DNA of 48,522 nucleotides from an uncultured Paracoccaceae bacterium (GCA_938092015.1 CALKOT010000018.1:1-48522); one strand, 5' to 3'. Positions 7,771 through 16,989 are shown, counted from the stretch's first letter. A program made the numbers and translations. Notes: a model not told the origin generated them from the sequence alone.

Positions 7771-8811
7771 CTATTCCTCAAGCGACACAAGCATCCAGCC
7801 GCCAATCGCGCTGAACAGGGCCAGTGCCCCAAACGCCGCCAACAAGGGTGGCATGTTGCCCGTTTCGCCAAGTGACGCGAGCATACCGTCAGTCAGAAGA
7901 AAGCCAAACCCCAGAACAACTGACCAGACCGCGCCCTTACCAAACCCGCCAGAGCGTCGCATCCCGAATGCAGCGGGCGCGGCAAGCAGGATCATTAACA
8001 ATGGCACCGCCCATGCGGCGTATCCACGGTAGAGGCGCACCTGATAGAACGTCTCAGACCGGTTACCAGCCCAATCGCCTTCAAGCATCTTCGTAGCAAT
8101 ATCACCTGCGATGGACCTGCCCGGTGTCGCCAAGGCGCGAACGTTCGCGGGGGACAAAGGCGTCTCCCACACCTGTCCGCTGATATCGACTGTCTGTGAC
8201 TGGCCGGGCGTAAGGCGCGTTGCATCTTCCAACGTCCAGGCGCCGCCAGCATAGCGTGCGACACGCGCGTCAGTACGGGCGGTCATCCGGCCAGCGCGAT
8301 TGGTCTCGAAAATATCGACATTCACCAAAACATCGCCGCTGGGTGAAGACGCTGCAGCACGGATTACACCAGTGGTCGTACGCGCCCAGAATGATCCAGC
8401 GCCGCCAATCGGCTTTTCATCCAGCCAATTGATCAACGCCGCCTCCATTCGGGGGGCGACGCGGTCAGTCAACAGATACATGCATCCACCCAACACAATG
8501 GCCAACGGGACCAGAGCGCCGAGGATACGATATGTGGTCGTTCCCGCTGCACGAAAAATTGTAAATTCATTGTGGCCCGACAATGAAAGGAAGGCTAATA
8601 CAGGCCCGATGATCGATGCCACCGGCAGCACGACAGTCAGAATCAGGGGCGCGCGGAGGATGATATAGCGCGCCATTCCACCATCACCTGCATCAAGGAC
8701 AACTGCGGCGCTTTCAACAAGATCCAGCGCCAATGCCAAACCGCCAAGCACAAGCGCCACCGCCAGTATGCGTAGGAACACGACACGAGAGAGGTGCTTG
8801 GCGAGGATCAT
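7771..8811 (-). CDS. lptG: LPS export permease LptG
   Basis: The 346-residue inner-membrane protein has the LptF/LptG layout: about three N-terminal membrane helices (residues 10-110), a large periplasmic beta-jellyroll domain and three C-terminal helices ending in a short tail. It forms LptB2FG with LptF and the ATPase LptB and extracts lipopolysaccharide from the inner membrane towards LptC/LptA. The ATG at 8811 overlaps the lptF stop by one base, so the two are coupled; a TTG one codon upstream is less likely. Assignment as G rather than F rests on the downstream position in the lptF-lptG order and on similarity. Confidence 0.9.
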   Translation of the reverse strand: MILAKHLSRVVFLRILAVALVLGGLALALDLVESAAVVLDAGDGGMARYIILRAPLILTVVLPVASIIGPVLAFLSLSGHNEFTIFRAAGTTTYRILGALVPLAIVLGGCMYLLTDRVAPRMEAALINWLDEKPIGGAGSFWARTTTGVIRAAASSPSGDVLVNVDIFETNRAGRMTARTDARVARYAGGAWTLEDATRLTPGQSQTVDISGQVWETPLSPANVRALATPGRSIAGDIATKMLEGDWAGNRSETFYQVRLYRGYAAWAVPLLMILLAAPAAFGMRRSGGFGKGAVWSVVLGFGFLLTDGMLASLGETGNMPPLLAAFGALALFSAIGGWMLVSLEE

Positions 8812-10016
8812 CAAACAGCGTCCTCATCCGCGCGCCCGAAAGCGCGTCGAACATATGCCTTGAGACGAACGATGCCATGATCAAACCAAACGAACATCGT
8901 CTGCGCTGGCGATCCCGACCCCTGACTGGTTGTGCTGACAAACAGCCAAAGCCCGATAGCGAAATAGATGGCGCAAAGCGTCCATATCCCTACCCCCGCT
9001 GGCACATCACCGCTGTTTTCCATCGCCTGCATGACTTTTGTAAGGTTTTGGAAGACTACAAGAAGCGCAATGGCCACGACCACCCGCCGCCAGACAGGCG
9101 ATCTTTTGCCCGCTACAGCCAGCGGAACAGCAATCAAGGGCACGCCGATCAGCGCAAGCGCCCTGACAAGGCGACCAAAGAACTCAGACGCATATCTGGG
9201 CTCTATCGGCAGGTTGTCCGCGCCCTGCATTCGGGTCCAAAGTTCACCCATTGTGAGTTCCCTCTCTGACCCTCCGCGTGCGCGAAATTCCGGGGTTTTG
9301 ATGTCGAACGACCGTTCAAGCATGACGCTATCGAAGGTTGCAGAAAGCTCTCCCTCATCCTCACCTATGGACACGGCGACGCCATTTATCAGACGAAGAC
9401 GAACAATGCCCGCCTCAGGATTAGGAATGAGGACACCACGCTCAGCCGTCAAAATCCGTTCGGATGTGTGTGCTTCCTGCAGGACGAACACCTTTTCAAG
9501 GAAGCGGCCGGTCGGATCGACATCCTCAGCTGAGATTGTCATGCCTTGACCAGCATCGAGAAACACACCCGCCTCAACGCGTGCATCCCAGGCGGCATTG
9601 ATCAATTGATGTCGAACATCCCTGAAAGCATAGCGACTATAGGGTTGGGCGTACCCAAACAGGGCGACCGAAAGAAACGCCAGCAACACACCGCACAAGA
9701 TAAACCCAGCGCCTATTCTGCGAATGGACAGGCCCGATGCCTCCATAGCATCGACTTCATTCTCAGAACTCAGCGACGCCATCACGCCAATGATCCCAAC
9801 TGCAAATGCGGCTGGTAGCGCCAAGCCAAGGTAATGCGGGACTAGGTTAAGCGCCATTGAGACCACCAGCCCCAGCGGTGCGCCTTTGCCTGTCAGCAGC
9901 TCAAACAACCGCAGCACCCGTTCAAGCAACAGCGCACTTAACGTCACCGCCAAAGCAGCCATCATCGGCCTCGCCATCAGGCGTAAAAGATAGCGATCTA
10001 TCAGTTTGATGGTCAC
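8811..10016 (-). CDS. lptF: LPS export permease LptF
   Basis: The 401-residue protein starts IKLIDRYLLRLMARP, a typical LptF N-terminus, followed by membrane helices, the conserved SENEVDAMEASG loop that couples to LptB, a periplasmic jellyroll and three C-terminal helices. It is the first gene of the lptF-lptG pair and part of the LptB2FG extractor. The start is GTG with a clear GGAGG six bases upstream. About 230 bp of non-coding DNA separates it from the divergent histidine kinase and must contain both promoters. Confidence 0.92.
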   Translation of the reverse strand: MTIKLIDRYLLRLMARPMMAALAVTLSALLLERVLRLFELLTGKGAPLGLVVSMALNLVPHYLGLALPAAFAVGIIGVMASLSSENEVDAMEASGLSIRRIGAGFILCGVLLAFLSVALFGYAQPYSRYAFRDVRHQLINAAWDARVEAGVFLDAGQGMTISAEDVDPTGRFLEKVFVLQEAHTSERILTAERGVLIPNPEAGIVRLRLINGVAVSIGEDEGELSATFDSVMLERSFDIKTPEFRARGGSERELTMGELWTRMQGADNLPIEPRYASEFFGRLVRALALIGVPLIAVPLAVAGKRSPVWRRVVVAIALLVVFQNLTKVMQAMENSGDVPAGVGIWTLCAIYFAIGLWLFVSTTSQGSGSPAQTMFVWFDHGIVRLKAYVRRAFGRADEDAV

Positions 10017-10249
10017 AGCATGCCTCCGGTCGGCAACGCGCCGCCCTCCTCCGCTCTAGAGAACCGATGGGGACCGGGCAAGAAAGCCCTTTGTGAACAC
10101 GCGTTATTCTCGCAGATTGAAATGTGTTGAAATACAATTTGGAGCAATGGCGACTATATGAATATCGCCCGTTTAGGCTATAAGCACTGCGCTGCGCGAC
10201 AGAAAGTTAGGGGTGCTCTCCTGTTGCGTGTGAAGGTAAAAGCAACGTA

Positions 10250-11581
10250 ATGCGAAATTGGGCCCAGCTAGAAGCGCGTCTCGCCGAGGTTGAGGATCGC
10301 CTCAGCGCCTCGGAAGAATTGTTCGCGATCATCAACCGGTTCGCCGTCGACATCATGAACTTTCAAACGTCATCCGAGTTGATGTGGCATGTCGCCCGCG
10401 AAGTCGTTGGAAATATGGGATTCCACGATTGTGTAATCTACCTGACGGATCCACTGGGACATTATCTACGCCAGGTCGCAGCGATTGGTGCCAAGAACCC
10501 TGAAGGCGACGATATTCTAAATTCGCTGCGCATACGTGTCGGCGATGGCGTCACTGGCAAAGTTGCACAGACGGGCCGCGCGATCATTATCGATGACCTA
10601 AGTCTTGAACCATCCTACATCCCTGATCTTGAACCCGCGCTGAGCGAGATCTGCGTGCCAATGATGATCGACGAAAAAGTTGTTGGCGTCATTGATAGCG
10701 AAGAAGCACGCGCAGGCGTCTTCACAGCGCGCCATCTTGATGTTCTATCCACGATCGCCGCCATGGCGTCAGGCAAGCTGAAGCTGATCCGCGAGGCGGA
10801 GCAAGCGCAGCTGAGAAACAGAGAGCTGGAAAGAACTAGGGGCCGCCTCGAACGCGCGCGTCAGCAAGCGGAAAGTGCGAACCGGGTTAAGAACGCGTTC
10901 CTTGGCACCCTTAGTCACGAACTGCGCACGCCAATGAATGGCGTCATCGGCATGGGCGAACTTCTTCTTCATACCGATCTCAACGAGAAGCAGGAAAACT
11001 TTGTCACAGTCCTTTTGGCGTCAGCAAAATCACTTACCGGATTGGTTGACGATCTATTGGACATCTCGATGATCGAAGCGGGTGAGATGCGCTTGTCTTT
11101 GGGATCTCTGAACCTTGTTTCAATGGCTGGCTCAATGGTCAGTGCATTCGAGGCTACAGAGATTGCCCAGCGTGTAACGCTGAACCTGGACTATGACGCC
11201 GGTCTAGATGGAAACTGGTTTGGTGATGAAAAACGCATTCGTCAGGTGCTGAGCAACCTCGTGAACAACGCAGTCAAGTTTACCGACGAAGGTGAAGTTA
11301 CTGTGTCCATGCGGGATCAGGGCGCCAAGGTTCGTTTTGAAGTCCGGGACAACGGACCTGGAATCCCAGAAGACAAACTTCAAGCGATCTTCGACCGTTT
11401 TCAGCAGGTCGAAGAGCACGAATCCCGCCGCCACGGCGGGGTCGGCATCGGGTTGAATATCTGCCGCCAACTCGTCACAGCCATGCGTGGAAGCATTGGC
11501 GTAGAAAGCGAACTTGGAAATGGTGCGACCTTCTGGTTTGAAATTCCACTTACGCGGGAAGCAGTGGCTGAGACAGCCTGA
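10250..11581 (+). CDS. GAF-domain sensor histidine kinase
   Basis: The 443-residue protein has a short N-terminal coiled coil, a GAF domain (about 25-180), a second coiled coil (185-215), a HisKA domain with the phosphoacceptor H223 in LSHELRTP, and a HATPase_c domain with the N box (NLVNNAVKFT), G1 (DNGPGIP), F (FDRFQQ) and G2 (GGVGIGLN) motifs. It has no membrane segment and no receiver domain, so it is a soluble kinase that must signal to a partner encoded elsewhere. No response regulator is adjacent. Its last 32 bp overlap the convergent metallophosphoesterase gene. Confidence 0.92.
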   Translation: MRNWAQLEARLAEVEDRLSASEELFAIINRFAVDIMNFQTSSELMWHVAREVVGNMGFHDCVIYLTDPLGHYLRQVAAIGAKNPEGDDILNSLRIRVGDGVTGKVAQTGRAIIIDDLSLEPSYIPDLEPALSEICVPMMIDEKVVGVIDSEEARAGVFTARHLDVLSTIAAMASGKLKLIREAEQAQLRNRELERTRGRLERARQQAESANRVKNAFLGTLSHELRTPMNGVIGMGELLLHTDLNEKQENFVTVLLASAKSLTGLVDDLLDISMIEAGEMRLSLGSLNLVSMAGSMVSAFEATEIAQRVTLNLDYDAGLDGNWFGDEKRIRQVLSNLVNNAVKFTDEGEVTVSMRDQGAKVRFEVRDNGPGIPEDKLQAIFDRFQQVEEHESRRHGGVGIGLNICRQLVTAMRGSIGVESELGNGATFWFEIPLTREAVAETA

Positions 11582-12440
11582 AAGTACCGTAGTCCTCTAA
11601 GCCGTTCGATTTCGTAATACGGCGTCGCCGCATATGAATATCAAAGCCATCAGCGCATTTTTCAATCTCAAACAATCGCCATTCGGCGGGGTGATCGCGC
11701 CAACCATGCCCGATTGACGCTGATGGCGCACCGATCACTGGCGTACGCCCGTCACATGTATCAATCCAGCTGAGTAAAGCCTTGTGATTATGCCCGTGAA
11801 GAACCAATTCCGCCCCATGCTCAGCCAAAACGCTACGAAACGCATCTGCATCCAGTAGACGTTTACGGGGCTTGCAGGGACCCGAGGGCGGGTGATGTAT
11901 CAGGATTACGCGGCACAAGCCTTTCGTTGCCTGCAGCGCATTCCCTAACGCTTCCAATTGCGCCGCGCCCACTCGGCCTTGGGCAAATAAGGGCGGTGTG
12001 GATACAGAAGTTGATACACCTATCAGCGCAATTTCGTTCCGTCTGCGTATCCATGGATAGCCAGTAACGCCATCATCTCCGGTCGCGAACCTGGCAAAGG
12101 CGGCGTCACGTTTCGCCTCGACATTCTTCAGAATCGCTTCATGATTACCCGGCACAAAACTGACGTCTTGAGGCGCGCCAAACCGATCTATCCATGCGGC
12201 GCCGGCCTCAAATTCCCGTGGCAGACCAAAGTTCACTGTGTCGCCGGTAACGGCTGTATGATCAGGCGCATGAGCGACAAGGTCTGCCGCCAATGCCTCT
12301 GCAACTTCAACTAAATGCGTACGGCGACGCTTCCTCGCCCAATTCAATGCACTGAATGCGCGTTTGCTGATAAGCTCACCCCGGCGCAAGCGGCCATGCA
12401 ATGGCAGGTGGAGATCTGTGATGTGCGCTAGGGTGGTCAT
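11550..12440 (-). CDS. Calcineurin-like metallophosphoesterase
   Basis: The 296-residue protein carries the dinuclear metal motifs of the family in order: DLHLPLH (D-x-H), TGDTVNF (GD), PGNHEA (GNHE), an LIHHPP histidine and HGHNH. It hydrolyses a phosphomono- or phosphodiester. No signal peptide is seen, so it acts in the cytoplasm. An AGGAG ribosome site precedes the ATG. It is divergent from the lipid-kinase gene with 62 bp between them. A role in removing phosphate from a lipid intermediate made by the adjacent cluster is possible but is inference from position only. Confidence 0.88.
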   Translation of the reverse strand: MTTLAHITDLHLPLHGRLRRGELISKRAFSALNWARKRRRTHLVEVAEALAADLVAHAPDHTAVTGDTVNFGLPREFEAGAAWIDRFGAPQDVSFVPGNHEAILKNVEAKRDAAFARFATGDDGVTGYPWIRRRNEIALIGVSTSVSTPPLFAQGRVGAAQLEALGNALQATKGLCRVILIHHPPSGPCKPRKRLLDADAFRSVLAEHGAELVLHGHNHKALLSWIDTCDGRTPVIGAPSASIGHGWRDHPAEWRLFEIEKCADGFDIHMRRRRITKSNGLEDYGTFRLSQPLLPA

Positions 12441-12502
12441 TACTTGCTCCTCATCCGACGACCTTATAGGGCTTGGGCCGGGTTTCGCCAGCGTGAGGCG
12501 TC

Positions 12503-13387
12503 ATGGCAGCAAAGATTGGTTATATCCGCAATGCGCGGTCGACTGGTGGTGGGTCCGCGCCCCCAGCATCGACCGATCTGCTGGTCTACGCGCCATCGAA
12601 CTTCGATGAGCTTGAAACAGCATTACATGAGATGCAGCGGGCAGGCGTAGAAACCCTGATAATAGACGGCGGCGACGGGACAATTCGTGAGGTTTTGAGC
12701 CGATCACACGATATCTGGCCGGCGAATGGGCTGACTTATGCAATAGTCGCCAACGGAAATACCAATCTCATCGCCCGAAGCGCTGGCGCTTTGCCACAAG
12801 ATGACCCCGTCAGTGCTATTCAGCGAGGTGGGCTTTTGGAAACGCGCATACCAGTGCTGAAGATAGACCGAAAAGGGCATCCCTCTTTACGAGGGTTCAT
12901 CATGGGCGCTGGCGCGTACGAAACGGCGACGCGAATTGCACAAGAAGAGATTGCCAGTCGACACGGCTTGCAGGTCGTTCTGACAATCTTGAAACTGATT
13001 TTCAGCCGTGGGCTACGGAATGGAGACGTCTTTACTGTTTCTCATGACGGCACAGCCGCAGTCACTGAAGCCAGAATGCTGCTTGGCTTATCCAGCTTGC
13101 CTGGAAAACTGATTTTCGGGCTCGAACCATTCTGGAACACCGACGCCGGTCCGATCCGTTGGTTGGATATCGCAGCAAATCCACCTGCCCTTCTACTGTC
13201 AGCACCATTTGTCGCCCTTGGAAAACCAAGGCGCTGGATGCGTCAGAGATACCGGTCAGGATCGTCGCAGATGGTTGAACTAACGCTCTCGAACGACTTA
13301 GTGATAGACGGAGAGCGTTTCGCACCCGGATCCGATGGAAGGGTGTGCGTCACCGCCGCAGAGACTGTTACATTCCTAACGCCCTGA
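12503..13387 (+). CDS. Diacylglycerol/ceramide kinase-like lipid kinase
   Basis: The 294-residue protein has the DAGK catalytic fold: the nucleotide-binding motif GGDGT at residues 56-60 after strand LIID, the ANGNTN segment and a C-terminal beta-sandwich. This family phosphorylates diacylglycerol, sphingosine or ceramide. The setting, with a serine palmitoyltransferase and its ACP within 4 kb, favours a ceramide or long-chain-base kinase like the one described in Caulobacter sphingolipid clusters; that specificity is inference. A GAGG ribosome site precedes the ATG. It leads the three plus-strand genes of the lipid cluster. Confidence 0.82.
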   Translation: MAAKIGYIRNARSTGGGSAPPASTDLLVYAPSNFDELETALHEMQRAGVETLIIDGGDGTIREVLSRSHDIWPANGLTYAIVANGNTNLIARSAGALPQDDPVSAIQRGGLLETRIPVLKIDRKGHPSLRGFIMGAGAYETATRIAQEEIASRHGLQVVLTILKLIFSRGLRNGDVFTVSHDGTAAVTEARMLLGLSSLPGKLIFGLEPFWNTDAGPIRWLDIAANPPALLLSAPFVALGKPRRWMRQRYRSGSSQMVELTLSNDLVIDGERFAPGSDGRVCVTAAETVTFLTP

Positions 13388-13450
13388 CCTTCTCGACTTC
13401 GCACCTGCGAAATAGTATAAGACAGGCGATCAACAAACGAGACGAAATCG

Positions 13451-14263
13451 ATGTCCGCCGCCGAAGAAGTAAAGTCAGAGAAGCCTAAAAGCCTGAACAA
13501 ACCCATCCGGAAGCGGGTGAAAAAGTTCGGTAAAATGATGACGCGTAAGATCGCCAAGATCCAGTCGCGGTCCAGTCTGGTGCCGGATACGCCGTTCATC
13601 GACAAATCCCACTTCCCCTTCCTTGAAGAATTTGAGGACAAGTGGGAGGTCATTCGCGATGAAGTGAAAGAGGTTCTTAAGCACCGGGACGACATTCCAG
13701 GCTTTGAACAGATTTCTCCCGACCAGCACCGCATCGCAAAGGCCCAGCAGTGGAAGACCTTCATTCTCTTCGGCTTTGGTAAACAACTGGAAAAGAACTG
13801 CAAACAGGCGCCGGTAACAGCAGAACTGCTAAGCCGCGTGCCAAACGTTCAGACCGCTTGGTTTTCGATCCTCGCGCCCGGCTATCACATTCCGGCGCAT
13901 ACGGGCGTTACCAAGGGTATCGTACGATCTCATTTGGGTCTGATCTTGCCGGAAGCGCGCGAAAAGTGCCGCATACGCGTCGATCAGGAAATCCGCGCGT
14001 GGGAACACGGCAAGGCCTTTGCCTTTGATGATACGTATGAGCATGAGGTCTGGAACGACACACCAGATGAGCGTGTCATACTGTTATTCGATTTCGATCG
14101 CCCGATGGGATGGGCCGGCCGGGCACTGAATGCAACGCTGCTTTACTTGATGAAGTTCACGGCATTCTATCAGGAACCAAAGAAAAACCTCGCCTCGTTT
14201 GAAGACCGGTTTGAGGCTGCGACACGCCGTGCTGACGAAAACCTCGAAAAGCTGAGCGAATAA
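13451..14263 (+). CDS. Aspartyl/asparaginyl beta-hydroxylase (LpxO-like) family dioxygenase
   Basis: The 270-residue protein belongs to the Asp/Asn hydroxylase family of Fe(II)/2-oxoglutarate enzymes. H150 in IPAHTG and H198 in DDTYEHEVWND are the likely iron ligands, with R159/H161 in VRSHLGL and R208 near the cosubstrate site. LpxO members hydroxylate lipid acyl chains at the membrane; the basic N-terminus (residues 9-40) would suit membrane association. Lying between a lipid kinase and a lipid nucleotidyltransferase-like gene, it may hydroxylate the acyl or long-chain base of a sphingolipid. The ribosome site before ATG 13451 is weak. The next gene begins 6 bp after its stop. Confidence 0.85.
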   Translation: MSAAEEVKSEKPKSLNKPIRKRVKKFGKMMTRKIAKIQSRSSLVPDTPFIDKSHFPFLEEFEDKWEVIRDEVKEVLKHRDDIPGFEQISPDQHRIAKAQQWKTFILFGFGKQLEKNCKQAPVTAELLSRVPNVQTAWFSILAPGYHIPAHTGVTKGIVRSHLGLILPEAREKCRIRVDQEIRAWEHGKAFAFDDTYEHEVWNDTPDERVILLFDFDRPMGWAGRALNATLLYLMKFTAFYQEPKKNLASFEDRFEAATRRADENLEKLSE

Positions 14264-14269
14264 TCCCAC

Positions 14270-15040
14270 ATGGCGGATCAGGACCTGATCCGGTTCATCG
14301 AAGCCGAGCTCTCAGAACCAACATTCCCAGAAGCGCACACCTTCGCCGCTGAGATTGGCGCCCGCCCAGGTGTGGCGGCTGTTCTGTTTTATGGATCATG
14401 CCTGCAGCGCAGATCAGCCGAGGGAATGCTGGATTTTTACGCTTTGGTGGATACGCCTTCTGGCTTTGGGCAAAGAAGTCTGATCGCATGGCTCGGCCAG
14501 TACCTACCCCCAAACGTTTACCCTGAAACCTTTGGCGATCTCCGCTCAAAAGTCGCTGTTGTGACAATCGATGAATTTCAACGCCATATGGGCGCAGAAA
14601 TGCTTGATACAACGTTCTGGGCCCGCTTCTGCCAGCGTGCGGCGTTAGTTTGGGTGAGAGACGAGGCAGCCCGCGCCACCGCAGTGCGCGCCGTTGCAAC
14701 AGCCGCAGAAACAGCGGCCCAGTGGGCAGGGCATCTGACGCCCGGCGCAAACGGTCCCAACGCCTGGCGTGCTCTGTTCACCAAAACCTACAAGATTGAA
14801 ATCAGGGTGGAAAAGCCCGGTCGCGCCGCCGATATCGTCGGCTCCGACGAAGCCCGGTTTGACAAATTATGGACGCTTACAGCTTCAGCAAGAGAGGGTT
14901 CACCGCCTATGGGTTCTTGGCGCCTGCGATGGTGGGTAGGAAAGGTTTTGCATGTCTCAAGATTGCTAAAGGCCGCCCTCACATTTGAAGGCGGCCCTCG
15001 CTATCTTCTTTGGAAGATCAAGCGGCATCGTAGCCGCTGA
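14270..15040 (+). CDS. Tam41/nucleotidyltransferase-like protein of lipid cluster
   Basis: The 256-residue protein is not a familiar housekeeping enzyme. VLFYGSC at residues 38-44 followed by MLDFYALVD at 53-61 matches the G-S-x(n)-D pattern of the nucleotidyltransferase fold and resembles the YGSG...DF motif of Tam41/MMP37, the mitochondrial-type CDP-diacylglycerol synthase. The basic C-terminus (WKIKRHRSR) and the segment near 225-245 suggest peripheral membrane contact. Lying 6 bp after the LpxO-like gene, it could activate a phosphorylated lipid as a CDP-lipid. The family call is moderate and the substrate is inference. Confidence 0.55.
   Translation: MADQDLIRFIEAELSEPTFPEAHTFAAEIGARPGVAAVLFYGSCLQRRSAEGMLDFYALVDTPSGFGQRSLIAWLGQYLPPNVYPETFGDLRSKVAVVTIDEFQRHMGAEMLDTTFWARFCQRAALVWVRDEAARATAVRAVATAAETAAQWAGHLTPGANGPNAWRALFTKTYKIEIRVEKPGRAADIVGSDEARFDKLWTLTASAREGSPPMGSWRLRWWVGKVLHVSRLLKAALTFEGGPRYLLWKIKRHRSR
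14971..14996 (-). terminator. Hairpin, likely terminator of serine palmitoyltransferase transcript
   Basis: A 7-bp GC stem, GGCCGCC (14971-14977) with GGCGGCC (14990-14996), lies about 50 bp past the minus-strand palmitoyltransferase stop and is followed on that strand by TTTA. It is inside the 3' end of the convergent Tam41-like gene. The T-run is short, so efficiency is uncertain. Confidence 0.45.
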
Positions 15041-15043
15041 CCA

Positions 15044-16369
15044 TTATCCTTTAGCGGCTGAAGAGCGCTGCTCTTCCTGAACCGGCGCTTGAACAGGTTT
15101 CGCCTGCATGTTGCCACCAGTTACAATCCGCAGTGGACCCTGCGCTTCAGCCAACCTGCGACGGTCAGCTTTGTTTGCCGGGATCAGATCCAGATCTGCA
15201 CCAACCTGCGCGAACACATCCAACGCTGTCGCAATCTGGTCGCGCGTATGCGCAGCTGAGATTGACGAACGGAGTAGGCTCAGCGCGTTTGGCGTCGATG
15301 GTGGGATAGCGATGTTGGTGTAAACACCAGCTACCATCAGCGCATTCCAGAACCGCACAGCAACTTCTTTGCCGGGCAGCATGATCGCAACAACGGGGCT
15401 GACCTCTGGCCCAAGCTTGAAGCCAAGCGCCTCAAGACCATCAAACAGGATCCGCGCATTGCGCCACAGACGGTCCCGCAACTGCGGGTTTGCGTCGATC
15501 TGATCGAAGGACTGCTGCGCCGCCGCGATAACGGCAGGCGGCAGAGACGCCGTGAACATGTACGGACGAGAGATTGAGCGCAGCGCATCCAACCCCGGAT
15601 GATCCGAGACACAGAAACCACCGACCGTGCCGATAGATTTTGAGAACGTGCCAACGATAAAATCGCAATCAGCTTCGACATCGTCTTGCTCACAAAGGCC
15701 ACGACCTTTTGCGCCCATGACGCCAAGCGAATGCGCTTCGTCGACCATTAGGTAAGCGCCGTATTCTTTCTTAACCGCAACAATCTCTTTCAACGGGGCG
15801 CTGTCGCCCAGCATTGAATATATGCCTTCGGTTACGACAATCTTGTCGCCCGGACGATCCTGCAAACGCTCAAGCTTTTTCGCGAGGTTATCTGGATCGT
15901 TGTGGCGGAATCGGATCACTTCAGCGTCCGACATACGGCACGCATCATAAATCGAAGCATGGCTGTCAGCGTCGATCAGAAGCTGATCGCCCGATTGGGC
16001 GAGCGCAGAAATCGAACCAAGGTTCGCTGTGTAGCCAGTCGAATATACCATAGCGCTGCGTTTGCCATAGAAATCGGCTACGCGCTGTTCAAGCTGCTTA
16101 TGCAGCCCATAGGTGCCATTTGCGATGCGGCTGCCGGTCGTGCCGGTGCCATACTGATCAATCGCGCCTTTCGCGGCGGCAACACAGCTTTCATCAAACG
16201 TCAGGCCAAGATAGTTGTTGGTGCCAAGAAGGATCATCTTCTTGCCATTAAGCTCTGCCTCAGTCGGAGACGTCACACGATCAAACTCAAGTGAGGTTGG
16301 ATCACGCCCCAACGCTTTCAATGCGCCGAAGGACTCTTGAATCTTCTGTACTTTGTCTTCGAGGCTCAC
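15044..16369 (-). CDS. Serine palmitoyltransferase (alpha-oxoamine synthase)
   Basis: The 441-residue PLP enzyme has the alpha-oxoamine synthase signatures: H137 in DADSHASI stacking on the cofactor, DEAHSLG (D210, H213) and the Schiff-base lysine K244 in TFSKSIG. It condenses serine with an acyl thioester to give 3-ketosphinganine, the first step of sphingolipid synthesis. The neighbouring ACP gene indicates that acyl-ACP, not acyl-CoA, is the donor. KBL (glycine) or 5-ALA synthase are alternatives, but the paired ACP argues against them. The start is GTG with AGGAG upstream. The C-terminal 50 residues are a variable tail. Ceramide synthase, the ketoreductase and acyl-ACP synthetase are not in this window. 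Confidence 0.88.
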   Translation of the reverse strand: MSLEDKVQKIQESFGALKALGRDPTSLEFDRVTSPTEAELNGKKMILLGTNNYLGLTFDESCVAAAKGAIDQYGTGTTGSRIANGTYGLHKQLEQRVADFYGKRSAMVYSTGYTANLGSISALAQSGDQLLIDADSHASIYDACRMSDAEVIRFRHNDPDNLAKKLERLQDRPGDKIVVTEGIYSMLGDSAPLKEIVAVKKEYGAYLMVDEAHSLGVMGAKGRGLCEQDDVEADCDFIVGTFSKSIGTVGGFCVSDHPGLDALRSISRPYMFTASLPPAVIAAAQQSFDQIDANPQLRDRLWRNARILFDGLEALGFKLGPEVSPVVAIMLPGKEVAVRFWNALMVAGVYTNIAIPPSTPNALSLLRSSISAAHTRDQIATALDVFAQVGADLDLIPANKADRRRLAEAQGPLRIVTGGNMQAKPVQAPVQEEQRSSAAKG

Positions 16370-16394
16370 ACCGCGCTCCTGATATTCACGACGT

Positions 16395-16646
16395 TCAGGC
16401 GGTTTCTTCCATCAGCCCATAGATCGCATCGGTGAGTTGGCCCACCGTTTTCACGTCCGAAATCCGGTCCAAGGGAACCGTGATCCCGAATTCGTCTTCA
16501 AGTTCGAAGACGAAATCCATAACACTGACTGAATCAAGGCCAGTGTCCGCAACTATATTGGTGTCAGCCGTAAGAGTCAGATCGCTTTCGATCTTCTCTC
16601 CCAACAGCCGAATGATGTCGCCCTCAACCGATGCCTTTGTCGCCAT
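16395..16646 (-). CDS. Acyl carrier protein dedicated to sphingolipid synthesis
   Basis: The 83-residue acidic protein has the four-helix ACP fold with GLDSVSVMD, where S39 is the phosphopantetheine site. It differs from the housekeeping AcpP (DSLDTVEL) in the residues after the serine, as expected for a specialised carrier. It is the first gene of a two-gene unit with the palmitoyltransferase, 25 bp apart, and probably holds the acyl chain passed to it. An AGGA ribosome site lies before the ATG. Confidence 0.9.
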   Translation of the reverse strand: MATKASVEGDIIRLLGEKIESDLTLTADTNIVADTGLDSVSVMDFVFELEDEFGITVPLDRISDVKTVGQLTDAIYGLMEETA

Positions 16647-16989
16647 TACGTCCTACTACTGTCCCATCGCCAGATCCCAACCGGCGGTCTCGATCAAAGA
16701 AGCCTTATTATGTTTGCTGCTATGCTGCGGCTTTTGGGTTGGCCCCTTCTCTCACGAACCCGATATATGCGGCTTAGGCGCCCGAAATTAAAGGAAAATT
16801 CTGTAACTGCTCACATATCTTGCAACATGAAATGATCGCGTGATGAGAAAAAGATATTTTTTTTCAACATCTTATCAAATTGATAACTGCAAAAGCCCGT
16901 TTGGCGTGTCGATTTATGACAGCAAATTTACTGATGCGTTCGTCGATTTTCCACGTTTAAACAGTAACCCGGGGCGCAATCCCTGCCAT
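16647..16989. other. AT-rich intergenic region upstream of ACP gene
   Basis: This 343-bp stretch separates the ACP start from the end of the MarR gene, both on the minus strand. It is clearly AT-richer than its surroundings and should hold the ACP-palmitoyltransferase promoter; TTGCAA, 17 bp and AGAATT can be read on the minus strand around 16800-16830. A 61-codon plus-strand frame at 16840-17025 overlaps the MarR gene and shows no family or ribosome site, so I do not call it. No RNA gene was recognised. Confidence 0.4.
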
